From Lumbricus terrestris (taxonomy: Eukaryota > Annelida > Clitellata > Crassiclitellata > Lumbricidae), in assembly GCA_949752735.1 (NCBI GenBank), contig OX457039.1, forward strand, positions 22,118,830 to 22,182,829: 64,000 nucleotides of DNA, read 5' to 3'. The translations under genes and the position numbers were made by a program. A model generated the notes under the pieces. The model saw only the letters and a list, made by a program, of their open reading frames with translations. It was not told the origin of the DNA and ran no database searches. Shown piece by piece: positions 1 through 11,864 of the stretch (position 1 is the first letter of the stretch; each line of letters starts with the position of its first letter).

Positions 1-280
1 TGATTTATTTAATATTGCTTGTCGTTCGGATCGTTCCTGCTGCCATGCACTGTCAAATTAGTGTCTGAAACTTTTCTTAGAAACAAAAATGCAATTCAAG
101 AAAACATCCTTCATACTCATTAGCAGACATGGTAGAATTATATGCCTTGTGGACCGCTGGCTGACAGATAAGAGGGGGGCCCGCAAGGTTGTCGCATCAC
201 CCGGGCCCGCTCTGACCTTAATGCGGGCCTGGGCCTAATATTCTTGGAGGCTCGATCGACCCGCTGCACACACGACACAT

Positions 281-340
281 TCATTCATTCAGTTATTTCA
301 AGAATTTATATAGCGCCCCATCAAGAAGTTCACTTAGAGT
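281..340 (-). repeat. 3' end of a CR1/L2-like LINE (fragment)
   Basis: An ATTC-rich tail followed by TATATAGCGCCCCATCAAG, the reverse complement of the GCGCC-type LINE 3' end seen in full near 8200, 37620 and 54400. Positions 1-280 hold nothing I recognise. Confidence 0.5.
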
Positions 341-580
341 CAGGGCCGGATTTGAACAGAGTGAGGCCCTAAGCAATTTCAATTATGAGGCCCCCGGATA
401 AAAACAGACAAAATGCATGCATATTTGCTAGCTCTAAGTATATTCCTAATGCATAGGCCTATTGCGCAAGTGATCCATGTTTGATCAACTATAGTAACTG
501 TTAGTCTTTATAACGAGTCGAATTGTAATTGATGCACTCGTTTTAGGCTATTCCAGTTTTTTATGGTAGGTCTATACATA

Positions 581-996
581 CTAAAAATCACAATGAAGTT
601 TTACGTAAACTTTTTCTGCATTTCTGCATCGCATTATCTGCGATAGGCTAATGCCATCGAAAGGAATTTTGTGTAGTTGTTTGTATTCGATGAAAAGCAA
701 GCTGAATGAGCAGATCGAGTTTATTCTGGTACATCGTGGAGCGAAGTTCGCTTTTTTATGCGCTTCAGCTGCGAGAACGATCGCTCGCCAGTGCAATTTG
801 TTAGGCCTACCATTAGACTCAGAAACATACGAACCACCACTTCAAGGTTAGGAACAGCGCTTTTGATGCCGTCCCTGATAATGTCATGCAAATCTTGATG
901 ACTGTATTTCGGCATAGGCCTACCTGGGAACGGCGGTCCCAAATTATAAAATTCCATAAATCGATAGTGCGGAGTATTGGATGGGCAAAAAGACAA
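581..996 (-). pseudogene. hAT transposase C-terminal (dimerisation) domain, broken
   Basis: The minus strand encodes PNLEVVVRMFLSLMV then TNCTGERSFSQLKRIK, the hallmark of the hAT C-terminal dimerisation domain, then changes frame to LLFIEYKQLHKIPFDG. Two interruptions are exact insertions at TA dinucleotides: GL (GGCCTA) within MV-TNC at 802-809, and a 5-bp one at 644-650 whose removal restores the expected FDxII reading. A further 6-bp insertion sits at 915-922. Confidence 0.75.
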
Positions 997-1019
997 AGTG
1001 TGGGTTTTTCATCCAGCAT

Positions 1020-1290
1020 CCATTTCTTAAGCGTTTCTTCATCAATCCAGCTTCTATTTCACATGTAGAAATACCTTCATCCAGCTTCTATTTCACCTGC
1101 AAAAGAACCTTCATCCAGATTCCAATTCTCTTGCGTGCTTTCATCAATCCAGCTTCTATTTCACCTGCAGAAGAACCTTCATCCAGCTCTTATTTCACTT
1201 GCGTTTTTTCATCAATCCAGCCTCCATTTCACCTGTTGCCTAAAAGGTCTTCATCCAGCTTCTATTTCTGAAGCGTGGTTTCTATGCGCC
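1020..1290. repeat. Tandem array of the ~40-bp dispersed repeat (reverse orientation)
   Basis: Six to seven degenerate units of CATCAATCCAGCTTCTATTT followed by CACCTGC and a short spacer. The same core recurs in both orientations at 12.6, 13.5, 18.8, 20.3, 21.8, 26 and 27.4-28.5 kb. Confidence 0.8.
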
Positions 1291-1675
1291 CATCCTATAC
1301 ACCGCGCTATTACGACACGTCAGGTTGATTTATTTCCCAACGGAATGCCGTCAAAACAACGCAAACAATGACGTAAAAAGCTCGAGAAGTTCGTAAGTAA
1401 GTGAATAAGTAAAGAATGAAGAAAATAAGTGAATAAATGCAGCATTAACTGTAGTTGGCTCTTCCTCTGACGAAAATATATGCTTCAGAATTTGGGACCG
1501 CCGTTCCCAGGTATGCCTGTATTTCCTTATATTCACCATTTCTCCAGTTGGATTGGAAGCTTTAATTTGTTTAGCAGGAATTAGGCCTATATGTCATCAA
1601 TATAATTTTTAAGCCACTGATCGAGTTTTTTCTTTAGTTCACTTTTGGAGGCCCCCAGATTCCGGAGGCCATATA

Positions 1676-2440
1676 CTATACCCGTTTAATTGTATCCCCC
1701 CAAATTAAAAAAAGTCGAAAAAACCACTTCCGCGTGTATTAATTTGTTTCGCAAATTGATTTTCATCTGCTTTGTTTTGAAAAATGACACTAACAGGTAT
1801 GTTTATTCCTACTAGATAATTTGTTTTGCCCTGTTTTTAGAGCACTTAAAACATTTAAAACACTTAAGAACACTCAGAGTCACTAAATAAATTCGAGTTG
1901 CCTTTATCTGAGCATTGCTTAGGACACTTAAAACAATTATTCACTTAAAATTTTGATTACAGCATAACTTTTTTTATTATGCGCATTTAAAAAAGGGGAT
2001 AGAATGGTTTATCCCCCCGGATAGTATAGACCGGTTAATTCCATCCGGGGGGATAGATTAATTCATCCCCCTGGATAGCTTTCAGGGGGATACTCCGTTT
2101 CGTGTCACCGATGACACGAAACGGAGTATCCCCCCTGAAAGCTATCCGGGGGGGATGAATTAATCTATCCCCCGGATGGAATTAACCGGTCTATACTATC
2201 CGAGGCAATAAACCTTTCTATCCCGTTTTTTGAAAAATGCGCATAATAAAAAATTGTATGCTGTAATCAAAATTTAAAATGACTCTAATTGTTTTAAGTG
2301 TCCTAAGCAATGCTCAGATAAAGGCAACTCGAAATTTATTTAGTGACTCTGAGTGTTCTTTAGTGTTTTAAATGTTTTAAGTGCTCTAAAAACCGGGCAA
2401 AACAAATTATCTAGTAGGAATAAACATACCTGTTAGTAGT
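1676..2440. mobile_element. Inverted dimer of MITE family M2 (TIR CGGTGTCACGAAA)
   Basis: Two copies of a ~460-bp MITE are joined head to head. The arms 1791-2107 and 2112-2436 are close to perfect reverse complements around a 4-base loop at 2108-2111. Single copies lie at 23656-24112, 41101-41555 and (truncated) 50207-50580. The right copy is shortened at 2436. Confidence 0.85.
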
Positions 2441-2753
2441 CGGGCTGCGGAAGCTTCAGACCCGGAAAAAATAGCATGTAACAAAGTCACTCAATTATTT
2501 CAATGTTAATAAAAAGAGTGGTTTAATATTTCAATATTAAAATGTAATTATAATTGCAGTAATAATCTCATTGTGTATCAAGTTAGGCAACACTGTTCTG
2601 TTGCTACTGGACTATTACAATGAATAACAGCAGCACACTGGAGTATAATATGTACGCTTACTTTGCTGTACTGAAATAAGCTTACCCTTGTTGTTCAAGA
2701 CGGTCCTCAATTGCTCAACCAGGACAAAATTGGCAGAAATGGTTAAACATGGT

Positions 2754-3541
2754 CAGTGTTGCCACTGAGGTTTCTGAAATAAACCCAGATTTTCTTCCGA
2801 AAAAAGCCCAGAAAAACCCAGACTATTCATATAAGCTATTTTAGACCCCTTTGTTCAAATTAAGTTGGTTTTTCGCTTGTTCACAAGAGGATTAACAAAA
2901 TGTTCGTCAAAAGAGTCGAATAAAATGTAATTACAACTTTAAAAGTATCAATAATTATTGTCAAAGTTGTCAGAGACTCGGGATCCATACTGACAATGAG
3001 CTTAATCGATATATACGTGCGCGAATAACACACGTGGCTTAAATTTACAAAGTTTTTAAGTTGTCCGAGGTTTCCAGCCAAATTTTCTTAATGCACCAAC
3101 AATCCAACGTTTTAAACACCTAGAACATTAATTCTCTGCAACAAGTTGGCTATTATACCACTAGAGGATTGACCTGACCTACAGTGTATAACTGTATATG
3201 TGTGTTATAGATGCAATACGGCTTTACAAGGAAAGAGATGAGTGACCTGACCTATTTTGAAATGTCAAAATGGTTTATTTCTGTGCAGAACTATTCTTCA
3301 GGTTATAAATAATTTATGAATTGACAACATGACATCTTGATTGTGGAGTTTAAAATCAAAATTGGAAAAAGTTATGTATCAAAGCCATTTTACATTGAAT
3401 TTCACAGAATATTCATGTGTTGTAAGTACAAAATGTCAACTCACCAAAATAAACCCAGATCTTGCCCAAAAAAACCCAGAAACCCAGACGAAGGCCAAAA
3501 AACCCAGATCTAGTGGAAAAAACCCAGCTGTGGCATCACTG
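2754..3541. mobile_element. Non-autonomous hAT element with 8-bp TSD
   Basis: Terminal inverted repeats CAGTGTTGCCACTG and CAGTGATGCCACAG; flanked by perfect 8-bp duplications AACATGGT (2746-2753 and 3542-3549). The ends are rich in AAACCCAGA. No coding capacity. A related left end is at 23394. The stretches 2441-2745 and 3550-4070 (very AT-rich) hold nothing recognised. Confidence 0.88.
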
Positions 3542-4106
3542 AACATGGTATACCAAGTAAGCAAGAATTACCACACTCCCCAAATTAGGAAGTATATGTA
3601 ATGATGGTGCTGTTTTACTAAATGTTTCAAGGAACAAAACATTTTGAAATTTAACAGTTTGAAATTTGAAAGATTACACTGGATAGTGGAGATAAGACAT
3701 TTAATGGTAAAAAATGTATTTTACACAAATATCAACAGTAAATTAATCTCTATTTCTTGATAATGTCATATATTATTAAAGCAAATAACATCATTATAAT
3801 TATATAATAATAAATAATATCATGGTAGTTTATCAGGGTCCAACCTGGTCTTTGTAATGCAATTCTATGTAATACAATAATGTAAATTGGAACAATAGCC
3901 ATTATCATTTTGTCAAATTTTTCTGTGGGTGAATGTCATTTTAATTGTACAAAAATAGTATTTGTACAAATATTAACAGTAAATCCTACTCTTTTAATAT
4001 GATACTATCATATATCATAATAAATAATACCATTATTATTTATAATCATATAATGGTAAATAATATCACGGTCATAGGCGTAACGTTCTATTGTGACGGT
4101 GGTGTC

Positions 4107-4140
4107 CTGTCACCACCACTTTTAAAAGTGGTGGTGACAG
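4107..4140. repeat. Perfect 34-bp palindrome
   Basis: CTGTCACCACCACTTTT followed directly by its exact reverse complement, with no loop. It repeats the CACCACTTTT motif found in the subterminal region of the surrounding element (also at 6629). Confidence 0.9.
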
Positions 4141-4742
4141 TCACCACCACTTTTTGTCCGACAAGGAAATATTTTTTAGAAACATGAATGCATTTTGGCT
4201 GTCTAACAAAATAAAGGCTAATATCGCAATGACGCCAATGCTGATAGACTAGGGACCTCCACTGCCCACACTCCACACCGTGTTCATTGTCCACAGTCAT
4301 GACTTAAATCGTAAGGAGGGAAGGGAAGGAAAGGAATTCCCTACCACTTTAAATTTGGGGAGGAAACGTGAAGCAATTCTCTCCCACAAATCGTTATGGC
4401 TCCGAGGCAGTGCATGGCATGCCAACAGCCTCGTGCACAAAACCTTCTGGAATAATTTTTATTATCAAAATAGCATTGAAGAGACCACCGTACCTTTACC
4501 ACTTCCCCCTACCCAATAAAAATGTTGACTTAGACTTTAGGGAAGGGCCAGCAAGAATATAATAGGAAGAATCTGGATAAAAATTTGTGAAAGAGCTGTT
4601 TTCAAAAATTGATTTAGTTATCCGTGAGTGGAAATTAAGATCGTGGAGTTCACCAGCGAGAGAGACGAAAGGGTAAAGAGTGAGAATGGAGAAGGGAGTC
4701 ACCAGAGTTCATACAAAATTTGTATCTTGGGAAGGGGTACAG

Positions 4743-6556
4743 CGCAGGAGTTCTCAAACTGTGCACATGGGGTACGCCAGGCACCGGTTAGAGGTAGGGC
4801 CTAGGCGAAAAATTCCAGAAATACAAATTTTCTTTGTGTTTTTGGACTTTGTGTCCATCTTTCTTTGATTAGCAAAAGATTTTTAACGTTGCAACATATA
4901 ACAGCATCATCATTATTTTATTTCTTTCACAACATATAATTAGACTCACATGCTATATAGACCTATTGCATGCAACATATTTGTTTCAGGTATTTTTAAA
5001 AATAATTTTTGAAACAAATGGTGTTTAAATGTGAGCCAGAAATGTCCAGCGTAGGCCTATAGCTTAGAGCTCAAAATAGGGGAGAGCTGTTGTTTTGTGG
5101 ACTTTAAGAAGGCGTTTGACAGTGTAGATCAGAATGTGACATGGGCGGTCTTACAATCATATGGTGTTGATAACAAACTGATTCAACTCCTCAAGGACAT
5201 AAATGGCACCTCACAGGCAGCAGTCAGAACATGTGGCCAGTTAGGAACATGGTTCAGAACCAATAGAGGTATGAGGCAGGGGGATCCAATATCGCCCACC
5301 GTGTTTATTACAGATTTAGAAAGGGCAATGGATAAGATCAAGAGTGAAGAAAAAGGAATATCAGTGCATGGAATTCGTATAAACAATCTGCGCTTCGCAG
5401 ACGATGTTGATATCCTGGAGGAAGATGCAGCAGAGTTGGAGCATACAACACAGATGCTAAACGATGAAGCAAAGAAGTATGGATTATTCAACTTTGACAA
5501 AACGAAAACGATGATATTTGGCGACAAAGATATCACCCAGCGGATTGTTGTGGAAGGTATACAGCTGGAAAATGTAGAAAGGTTTACTTACCTTGGAAGT
5601 AACATGACTTATGATCTAGATTGCGGAAGTGAAATAAAGATAAGAATAGCCAAGGGAACAGCGGTGTTGAAAGCAATGGACAAGATTTGGAAGAGCAGTG
5701 CAATCAGCATGAAAACCAAAATGGGAGTTTTAAAGACATGTGTGTTCAGCAGTATGATGTATGGGTGTGAGACATGGGTGCTAACAAAAGATTCGCAAAG
5801 GAGAGTGTTAACATTTGAAAGAAAATGTTATAGGAAAATTCTGAGAATAGGATGGACTCAGAAGGTAACCAATGAAGAGGTATATAAAAGAGTGGATATG
5901 ACCGAGAACCTCATGCAGAAAGTCATAAAGCGGAAACTTGGATTCTTCGGGCACATTTGTCGAATGAAAGATGACAGAAAGATCAAGACCCTGATGTTTG
6001 GGATGATGGAAGGCAAGAACAGAAGAGGCAGGCCGCATAAAGAATGGACAGATGACATTGAAGAGTGGTGTACAGCAGATTTGCAGAATTTATATCATGC
6101 AGCTCAGAACAGAATGGAATGGAGAGACATTATGAGGAGGGCATCGGACTCCTACGGGCACTGTGCCCATGGTTATTGAATTGAATTGAATTGAATAATA
6201 TTGGCTTAACGATTAATTGCTGGTCGAGCTTCAATTTTTTTTATTCCTTTCAGCACGTCATATCTGTGTGAACTGGTTTTAAAACTCTTCTTTCTATCAA
6301 AGACAAATATGGCCTTAAAATTTGCTCTTGAATTTGACAAATATTAAACCAGATATTTAAATCTGCGCTAGTAAAAACAAGCCTACAACACCACAACGCT
6401 ATAGGTTAGCTCTTTCTTACAGGGGTTATAGACCAATTTTGCCTTTTGTTAATATGATTACATGATTTAAAACTATACATATATTTTAAATTTTGCTCCT
6501 TAATACAACTCTAATACACGAGGTTGAGACAATAAGAATGAAGTTTGAGAACCGCT
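4743..6556. mobile_element. hAT-type element interrupted by a LINE
   Basis: Ends with AGTTCTCAAACTG on the left and GTTTGAGAACCGCTG on the right, the CAGTGGTTCTCAA-type hAT terminus also seen at 17950. Flanks both contain GGGGTA but a clean 8-bp duplication is not certain. Confidence 0.5.
5086..6200 (+). mobile_element. RTE-like non-LTR retrotransposon, 5'-truncated, intact RT frame
   Basis: An open frame (stop at 6177) begins inside the RT palm at VDFKKAFDSVD. It carries GMRQGDPISP, the catalytic RFADD (FADD at about residue 100), YLGSNMTYDLDCGSEIKIR, YGCETWVLT, GHICRM and the C-terminal RRGRPHKEW motif typical of RTE-type LINEs. The endonuclease is missing. The 3' end is a (GAATT)n tail. 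About 360 codons without a stop imply a fairly recent insertion compared with its neighbours. Confidence 0.82.
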
Positions 6557-6902
6557 GGGGTAGGCCTACTGTAACATAAAGCCGAGGAAAGAATTTAACT
6601 AAAAAGTTGTGTGCCAAGGAATAGTCACCACCACTTTTACGGGGAAAGTTACGCCCATGATCACGGTATATAATAACAAGTACAAAGCGCTTAGTCTATT
6701 TAAAGAAGTAGTCATTTAAAATATATCCCATCACTGAACAAAATAGGCCTATAGTATAAAATAAATAAGAGCAAGAATAAACCTCATTTAACCAGTTTTG
6801 CACAAGTTGGCTAAATACAGAACTTAAGAAGCTTGTGGAGTTTTGAGCGTCGAAAATTTTTTGCCCCCCCCTGAAAAAAACTGAAATGACGTCCCTGCCA
6901 CT

Positions 6903-8255
6903 GAGCATCGGCTTTCTGCACTCCAGGAGATTTCGAGTGAGGAGCTGCGTCGACTCATCCTCTCCTCTGCCCCCAAGACCTGTGAGCTGGATCCTGTGCC
7001 GACATTCTTGGTTCAGAAATTGATCGACGATCTCCTCCCCTTCCTCACTGCCCTGTGCAACTCCTCGATCCGTGATACGTGTCTTCCTGCCTCGCAGAAA
7101 CGCTCCGTTCTTCTACCTGTTTTGAAGCGCGACGATCTGGATCAAAGTGATCCAGCAAACTATCGCCCTATTGCTAACGTTACATTTCTATCTAAGATAC
7201 TGGAACCAGCTGGTTGCCAACCAGCTGATTACTTATTTGGACATGAATGATTTGATTCAGTCGCAGAAGTCGGGTTTCCGTCGGAATCATTCCACGGAGA
7301 CTCTCCTGCTTCGACTTTTGTCTGACTTCTATGGCGCAGTTGACCGTGGTCAAGTCACTCTCCTCGCTCTCTTTGACGTAAGCTCTGCCTTTGACTCTGT
7401 GGACCACTCAATTCTCCTGCAGCGCCTCTCCACTTCTTTTGGCTTAGTGGGCCAACCTCTTGATTGGCTTATGTCCTTTTTAACGGACCACTCAAACTGT
7501 GTAGTTCTTGGGTCGTCCAGGTCTGCTTGGGTCCCTGCCCCTCTTGGGGTGCCCCAGGGTTCCGTCTTGGGTCCGCTGCTGTATCTTCGCTATACTGCTG
7601 ATATCTGCTCCTTACTGGCATCTCAGGGGCTTCTGCACCAGCTATTTGCTGATGATGTGCAAGCCTGCATCCATACCTACTCAGCTGATGCGGTGGCCGC
7701 TGTCAGCCAGATGTGTAGGAAAATGGGTGTTCACTCTCTCTGGATGGCCTCCAATCGGCTACTCTTAAATCCCTCCAAAACACAGTTTATTTGGTTGGGT
7801 GGCCATAGGCAACTCCAGGGTACTGACCTTTCCCAACTTGCTCTGCTCCTTGTTGGGCGGCTTCCTAAATTTGCTTCTGTCTCTGCCTATATGCGCGGAT
7901 CTCATACCGCATTGCTGCTGTGGTCTCTCACTGTGTCCTTGGCTGTGCTCCGAAATACTTGCATGATCTTTGCTGCCAGTCTCTGACATTGCAGCGCGTC
8001 GTGTGCTTCGCTCTTCGGCTATGGGTGAGCTTCTGGTCCCGTGGGCTCGCTTAGCTTATAAGCAGCGCCGTGCTTTCTCAATCGTGGGCCTACTGTCTGG
8101 AATGACCTCCCGGTTACGCTTTGCTCTCTACTTGTGGTCCATCCGACTGGGTTCTACAAGTCTCTCAAGTCTTTTTTCTTTGTTCGTGGTTGGGTTGGGA
8201 GCGCCTCTGAGTAGTTTCTTGAAGGGGCACTGTATAAATGCTCTGAATGAATATG
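6903..8255 (+). mobile_element. CR1/L2-like LINE, RT to 3' end, frameshifted
   Basis: Encodes LDPVPTFLVQKLIDDLLPFL, NYRPIANVTFLSKILE, then in another frame GFRRNHSTETLLLRLL, LFDVSSAFDSVDHSIL, GVPQGSVLGPLLY and FADD, then the C-terminal WN-LP module near 8090. It ends GAGCGCCTCTGAGTAG...GAAGGGGCACTGTATAA, which is the tail shared with the SINE family. Frameshift near 7205 and internal deletion near 7840. 8256-9195 contains nothing I can identify. Confidence 0.8.
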
Positions 8256-9198
8256 TTGGTTTACAAACTGACCAAATATCATCAAATTCTGAGATGGTGT
8301 GGTGGGGACCATTGGTTGATTTGACATGGAATGATCCAATTGCCAATTACATGACTAAGGTAAGGTAAAGCAAATATATACACTTAAGCCTAGTTCCGAT
8401 GAAACACTCAACTAGCACCTAAAACTATAACTTTTAAGCTAGTATAAAAACTGTTAAATAGGAAATTACACGAGCAGAATTTCAAAAAAAAGAACACATA
8501 GCCTAACACCTGATTAGATTTGGCCACAAGATAAACAAGATGCAGGCTAGATTTGAAAACCTTGATTTCCAAAAGTATCACAAAATGTCTTCTGAAGTTG
8601 CAGAATGCATGATATCTCTGAAGTACCGGTATTTTAAACATTGCAAAAAATTTGTACTTTTCTTTAGATTTTTGCAACATGTTCAACAAGAAAAATTTCT
8701 GAGATGGCCAGATGGGAACAGTTAGAAATTAGAATTGAATTTAAAATGACTATAATGTCCAAATTGTATTATAGCAATACCAAATGAGATGGAGAAGTTG
8801 GAAGAACTTCAACTATGATGCAGAGTAAAAGCAAAGTTATACAAAAGATTATGATTTCAGGCAGCTAGTGGGAGGGGCGTGATGATGCATGTTGCTACAT
8901 AGTCAAAATAGAAGAGCTGCAAAAAGATAATTGGGGAAGAGAAAGCCACTGAATAATAAAAACTGCTCAAGTATAGAAATATATTTAAATGGATTCAGCA
9001 ATATAATTCCAGCAAAAGTGAAAAATAGCAGTAAATAAAAGACAAGCAGGAAGAAATATCATCAGGAATTCATTTTGTTCTTACGACTTTTGAAACCGTG
9101 GCTCCCATTAACAGAACTGTTCGTACTTTTATCACGGAGTGTTGTGTGCTTACCTAATGCCTGCATGGACCCACAAAAAACTACACATCTTGTTTTCC

Positions 9199-9451
9199 AG
9201 TACCCATGGGCGGAGTTTGGTTTCCGTTCAAAAATATTTTCTCGGGCCCAAAAAGTTGATGACTTTTTTAGTCATTCGGAAGTTTCGCGTTCATGAACAG
9301 AACCATTTTCCGCAAACAAACTTCTGAGCCTGCGTCTTCTTGGGGGGGGGGGCTAAGCCAGAGAAAAGATACCATTTACATGGTTAAAAAATGACTCCGG
9401 GTCTTCTTGGGGAGGCTTAGCTCCCTAGTCCCTGATAAACTCCGCCCATGC
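9199..9451. mobile_element. Small MITE with ATGGGCGGAGTTT TIRs
   Basis: ATGGGCGGAGTTT at the left and AAACTCCGCCCAT at the right, exact inverted repeats 250 bp apart. Contains a duplicated TCTTCTTGGGG motif and a run of ten G. No TSD is certain. Confidence 0.6.
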
Positions 9452-9574
9452 CAATGCCTATCAGTGGTGGACCATTATTTTCTCCTTCTGCAACACCCAG
9501 AACTTGACAAAAATTAGCCAATCCTAAACACTTTACTTTCTTTGCCAATTACAAATAACATGCCAGATGTAAAA

Positions 9575-10721
9575 GGGGTCATTGCATAATTACGTAACGC
9601 CGAAAATGACTGTTTTCGACCCACCCACCCTGTAACGCTTCGTAACGTTGCCCTTGACCCACCCACCCTCCCCAGCGTTACGTAACGATTGTTACAAAAA
9701 ATCAGTTGAGATTCAGGTCTATTATTGACTTATGTGAGCGCGTAATTATAATTCATATTTTCATAGTGAATTTAATATAGCCCAGTATGTGAATTATAGG
9801 CGGATATGACAGTATAGGCTTAAAATATACACAATGTTTTATTTATATAAATGAGTCATGCGTGAACTGCAATTTTTTTAAATTAGGCTATACTGCAAGA
9901 ATAAAATTTTACACTGCTGAAAAGTTTCACGGACTAAATGGCTCATTAACAATTAATCAAAATTAAGATGAACTAATTGGTTTTTTTTAGTCTGGGCACT
10001 TCGATAATTATTATTAATAAAAATATCGCCGAGTTTTGTTGAGCATTAATAATAAATGTTTGAGATCGTGTCCACTAAGTAAGACATGCTTCAAAGTGGC
10101 TCTTCCATGTCAGGAATCCAAGGAGAATTAGACCTACCACGCTGTTCCGTTGGTAAAACAGGTCCAAACAATTCGAAAAGCGGTTTCCGGTTTGCACAAT
10201 GGGAGAACAGAATTGACCTGACATGTAGGCTTACTGGTGTCTGCTGCCGGATCTTATTCAGATAAATAGACCTTTTTCCGTTAAGTTTTAAATCATTGTC
10301 ACGAAGTTTAAACTTCGATCACATCATGTCTAAAGTGTCATTCGATGGTAATTTAATATTCATTAATAAATTTTTTCCATGGCATTACGTAACGTTCAGC
10401 TTCACTCACCCACCCACGTAATGTTTCGTAACGTTTTCAACGACCCCACCCACCCGTGGGGCGCGGTGGTGTAGTGGTGGCGTCGTTAACTTGAAGCCGG
10501 AAGGTTCGAGGTTTGAATCCACCTCGCCGCGTAAGGACCTTGGGCAAGTCCTTCACTCACAATTGCTCAGCGCTTCGGCGTGAAACTCCGATGCAGTGTC
10601 CGCTCTGCATTCGGGAGCACCTCTGAGTAGAGAGAGATTGAAGGGGCGCTATAACAAGTGCACATACAAACAAACAAACAAACACCCACCCTCGAGCGTT
10701 ACGTAATTATGCAATGACCCC
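9575..10721. mobile_element. MITE M5 (TIR GGGGTCATTGCATAATTACG) carrying a SINE
   Basis: GGGGTCATTGCATAATTACG at 9575 and its inverted match ending at 10721. Subterminal regions repeat CCACCCACCC and GTAACG motifs. A SINE is inserted at 10456. No coding frame. Confidence 0.75.
10456..10684 (+). mobile_element. tRNA-derived SINE (family S1)
   Basis: Pol III A-box-like GGTGTAGTGGTGG and B-box GGTTCGAGGTTTGAATCC near the 5' end, then a body, then GCACCTCTGAGTAG and GAAGGGGCGCTATAAC, and an (AAAC)n tail. Flanked by CACCCACCC on both sides. Other copies: 21410, 32711-32941 (minus) and 49584. Confidence 0.88.
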
Positions 10722-10949
10722 AAACTTGAATTGATATCAATGCACATTTCATTTCTTTTTTAATTACAAGCCCATCATAGCACAAAAGAAATTAGTATAA
10801 TTCAGTTTCCTACTGAAAGCAAATGTTTGCTTGTGGCACGACTATACCATCCATTTTATTCTAATGATACAAACAAATTCTGCAGCCTGTCACCTAAATA
10901 TCGAAGTCTAATTAAAATATATGCATATCTGCATTTAATTATCTACACT

Positions 10950-10955
10950 TTTATT
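10950..10955 (-). terminator. Polyadenylation signal of CCDC51
   Basis: AATAAA on the minus strand, 21 bp beyond the stop codon. It would give a very short 3' UTR of roughly 40-50 nt. No competing signal is seen closer to the stop. Confidence 0.6.
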
Positions 10956-10976
10956 ATTCAGATAGCTCCGACCACA

Positions 10977-11864
10977 TTATGAAGCTGATCCACCTTTAAA
11001 AATATTATATAAGACAGAAAGTGAAAGAATGCAAGCTCCATACACTAAAGCTGACATCAAGGCTGCATTGGTTTTCATTTTCCATTCTAGACTGTTTTCT
11101 GTTTTTTCCAAAAGCTTTTCTATTTCAGGACCAACATAAACAACTGCTTTATCTCGGTCATGGTCAGATCCAACAGCTAATAACTTCTTGATTTCTTTAA
11201 TCTCCACTTCTAATGCCTCGTCTTGTTCCTTCACAAACTCAACGATTTGCTTTGTCTGTGCTTCTAAAGTGGTGCCAAATTCTGCTGGTAACTGTGACAA
11301 TTTGTCAGGCATGTGCTGCAGTCTGGGAAGAACTTCAGAAAAACCATTTGGAGTATTATCTATAGACTTGAGTTCAGAAATGAATGAATGCATTTGATCA
11401 TGCTGTATTTTCATAGACTCTGAAAGCTGTTCAACAATGCCCTTTAACTCAAATCCTCCAGTAGCTGATTCTTTCACTAGCGTCTTCAATTCATGCATAC
11501 GTAAGTGATTATTAATAGAAGTCCCAATGATCCCAATGGCAGCTCCAATAACTGAACCAATGACTGACCAATACCTGGTTCTCTCTGCTCGTGCTCGTTC
11601 ACGTTCATGGCTTTCTCGTACAGCAGAAGAAAGTGCCGAAAAATTATCCCTCTCAAGCTGTTCATAGTTTCCAAGTTCAGAAATAATTTTCTTCTCCTCC
11701 TTAATTATTTCATATTCTTCTGTTAAAAGAGTCAAATACCGTTCATCACCACGCTGAACTTTATCAAGCTGCGCATGAATTTCCTTCAGCTTACTCTGCA
11801 CTGAACTCATATCATGCTGACGTTGGCGTCTAATTGCTTGAACATCCTGAAAAGCATGTTCAGC
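10977..11864 (-). CDS. CCDC51: CCDC51 exon 2 (coiled coil and both membrane spans)
   Basis: Terminal coding exon, 295 codons plus TAA at 10977-10979. The acceptor is a pyrimidine-rich TTATTTTTTCAG ending at 11865, and the exon opens with the codons for AEHAFQDVQ. It joins in frame to exon 1, giving VIE-AEHAF, which fits the family sequence around its GLTEV motif. The open frame continues 19 codons upstream of the acceptor into the intron, but those residues have no family similarity. The frame is intact with no stops or frameshifts, unlike the surrounding transposon relics, so the gene is under constraint. Confidence 0.92.
   Translation of the reverse strand, partial: AEHAFQDVQAIRRQRQHDMSSVQSKLKEIHAQLDKVQRGDERYLTLLTEEYEIIKEEKKIISELGNYEQLERDNFSALSSAVRESHERERARAERTRYWSVIGSVIGAAIGIIGTSINNHLRMHELKTLVKESATGGFELKGIVEQLSESMKIQHDQMHSFISELKSIDNTPNGFSEVLPRLQHMPDKLSQLPAEFGTTLEAQTKQIVEFVKEQDEALEVEIKEIKKLLAVGSDHDRDKAVVYVGPEIEKLLEKTENSLEWKMKTNAALMSALVYGACILSLSVLYNIFKGGSAS

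Larger units (their letters stand above)
341..1660. mobile_element. Decayed hAT transposon
   Basis: Opens with CAGGGCCGGATTTGAAC, a typical hAT terminus, and contains a broken hAT transposase on the minus strand (550-996). A second copy of part of that coding region lies inverted at 1484-1525. Between them is a tandem array (1020-1290). The right terminus is not clear. Confidence 0.6.
4074..6658. mobile_element. Outer element of a three-layer nest (TIR GGCGTAAC)
   Basis: CATAGGCGTAAC at the left and GTTACGCCCATG at the right are inverted, followed on both sides by the GTGGTGGTGAC motif. Inside lies a hAT-type element (4743-6556), which contains a LINE (5086-6200). Only the ends of this layer are visible; class unknown. 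Confidence 0.45.

Noticed and set aside
10456..10540. tRNA gene suggested by A and B boxes
   Set aside because: No cloverleaf can be drawn and four dispersed copies carry the same non-tRNA body; it is a SINE head. The same applies to 21410, 32941, 49584 and 57712.
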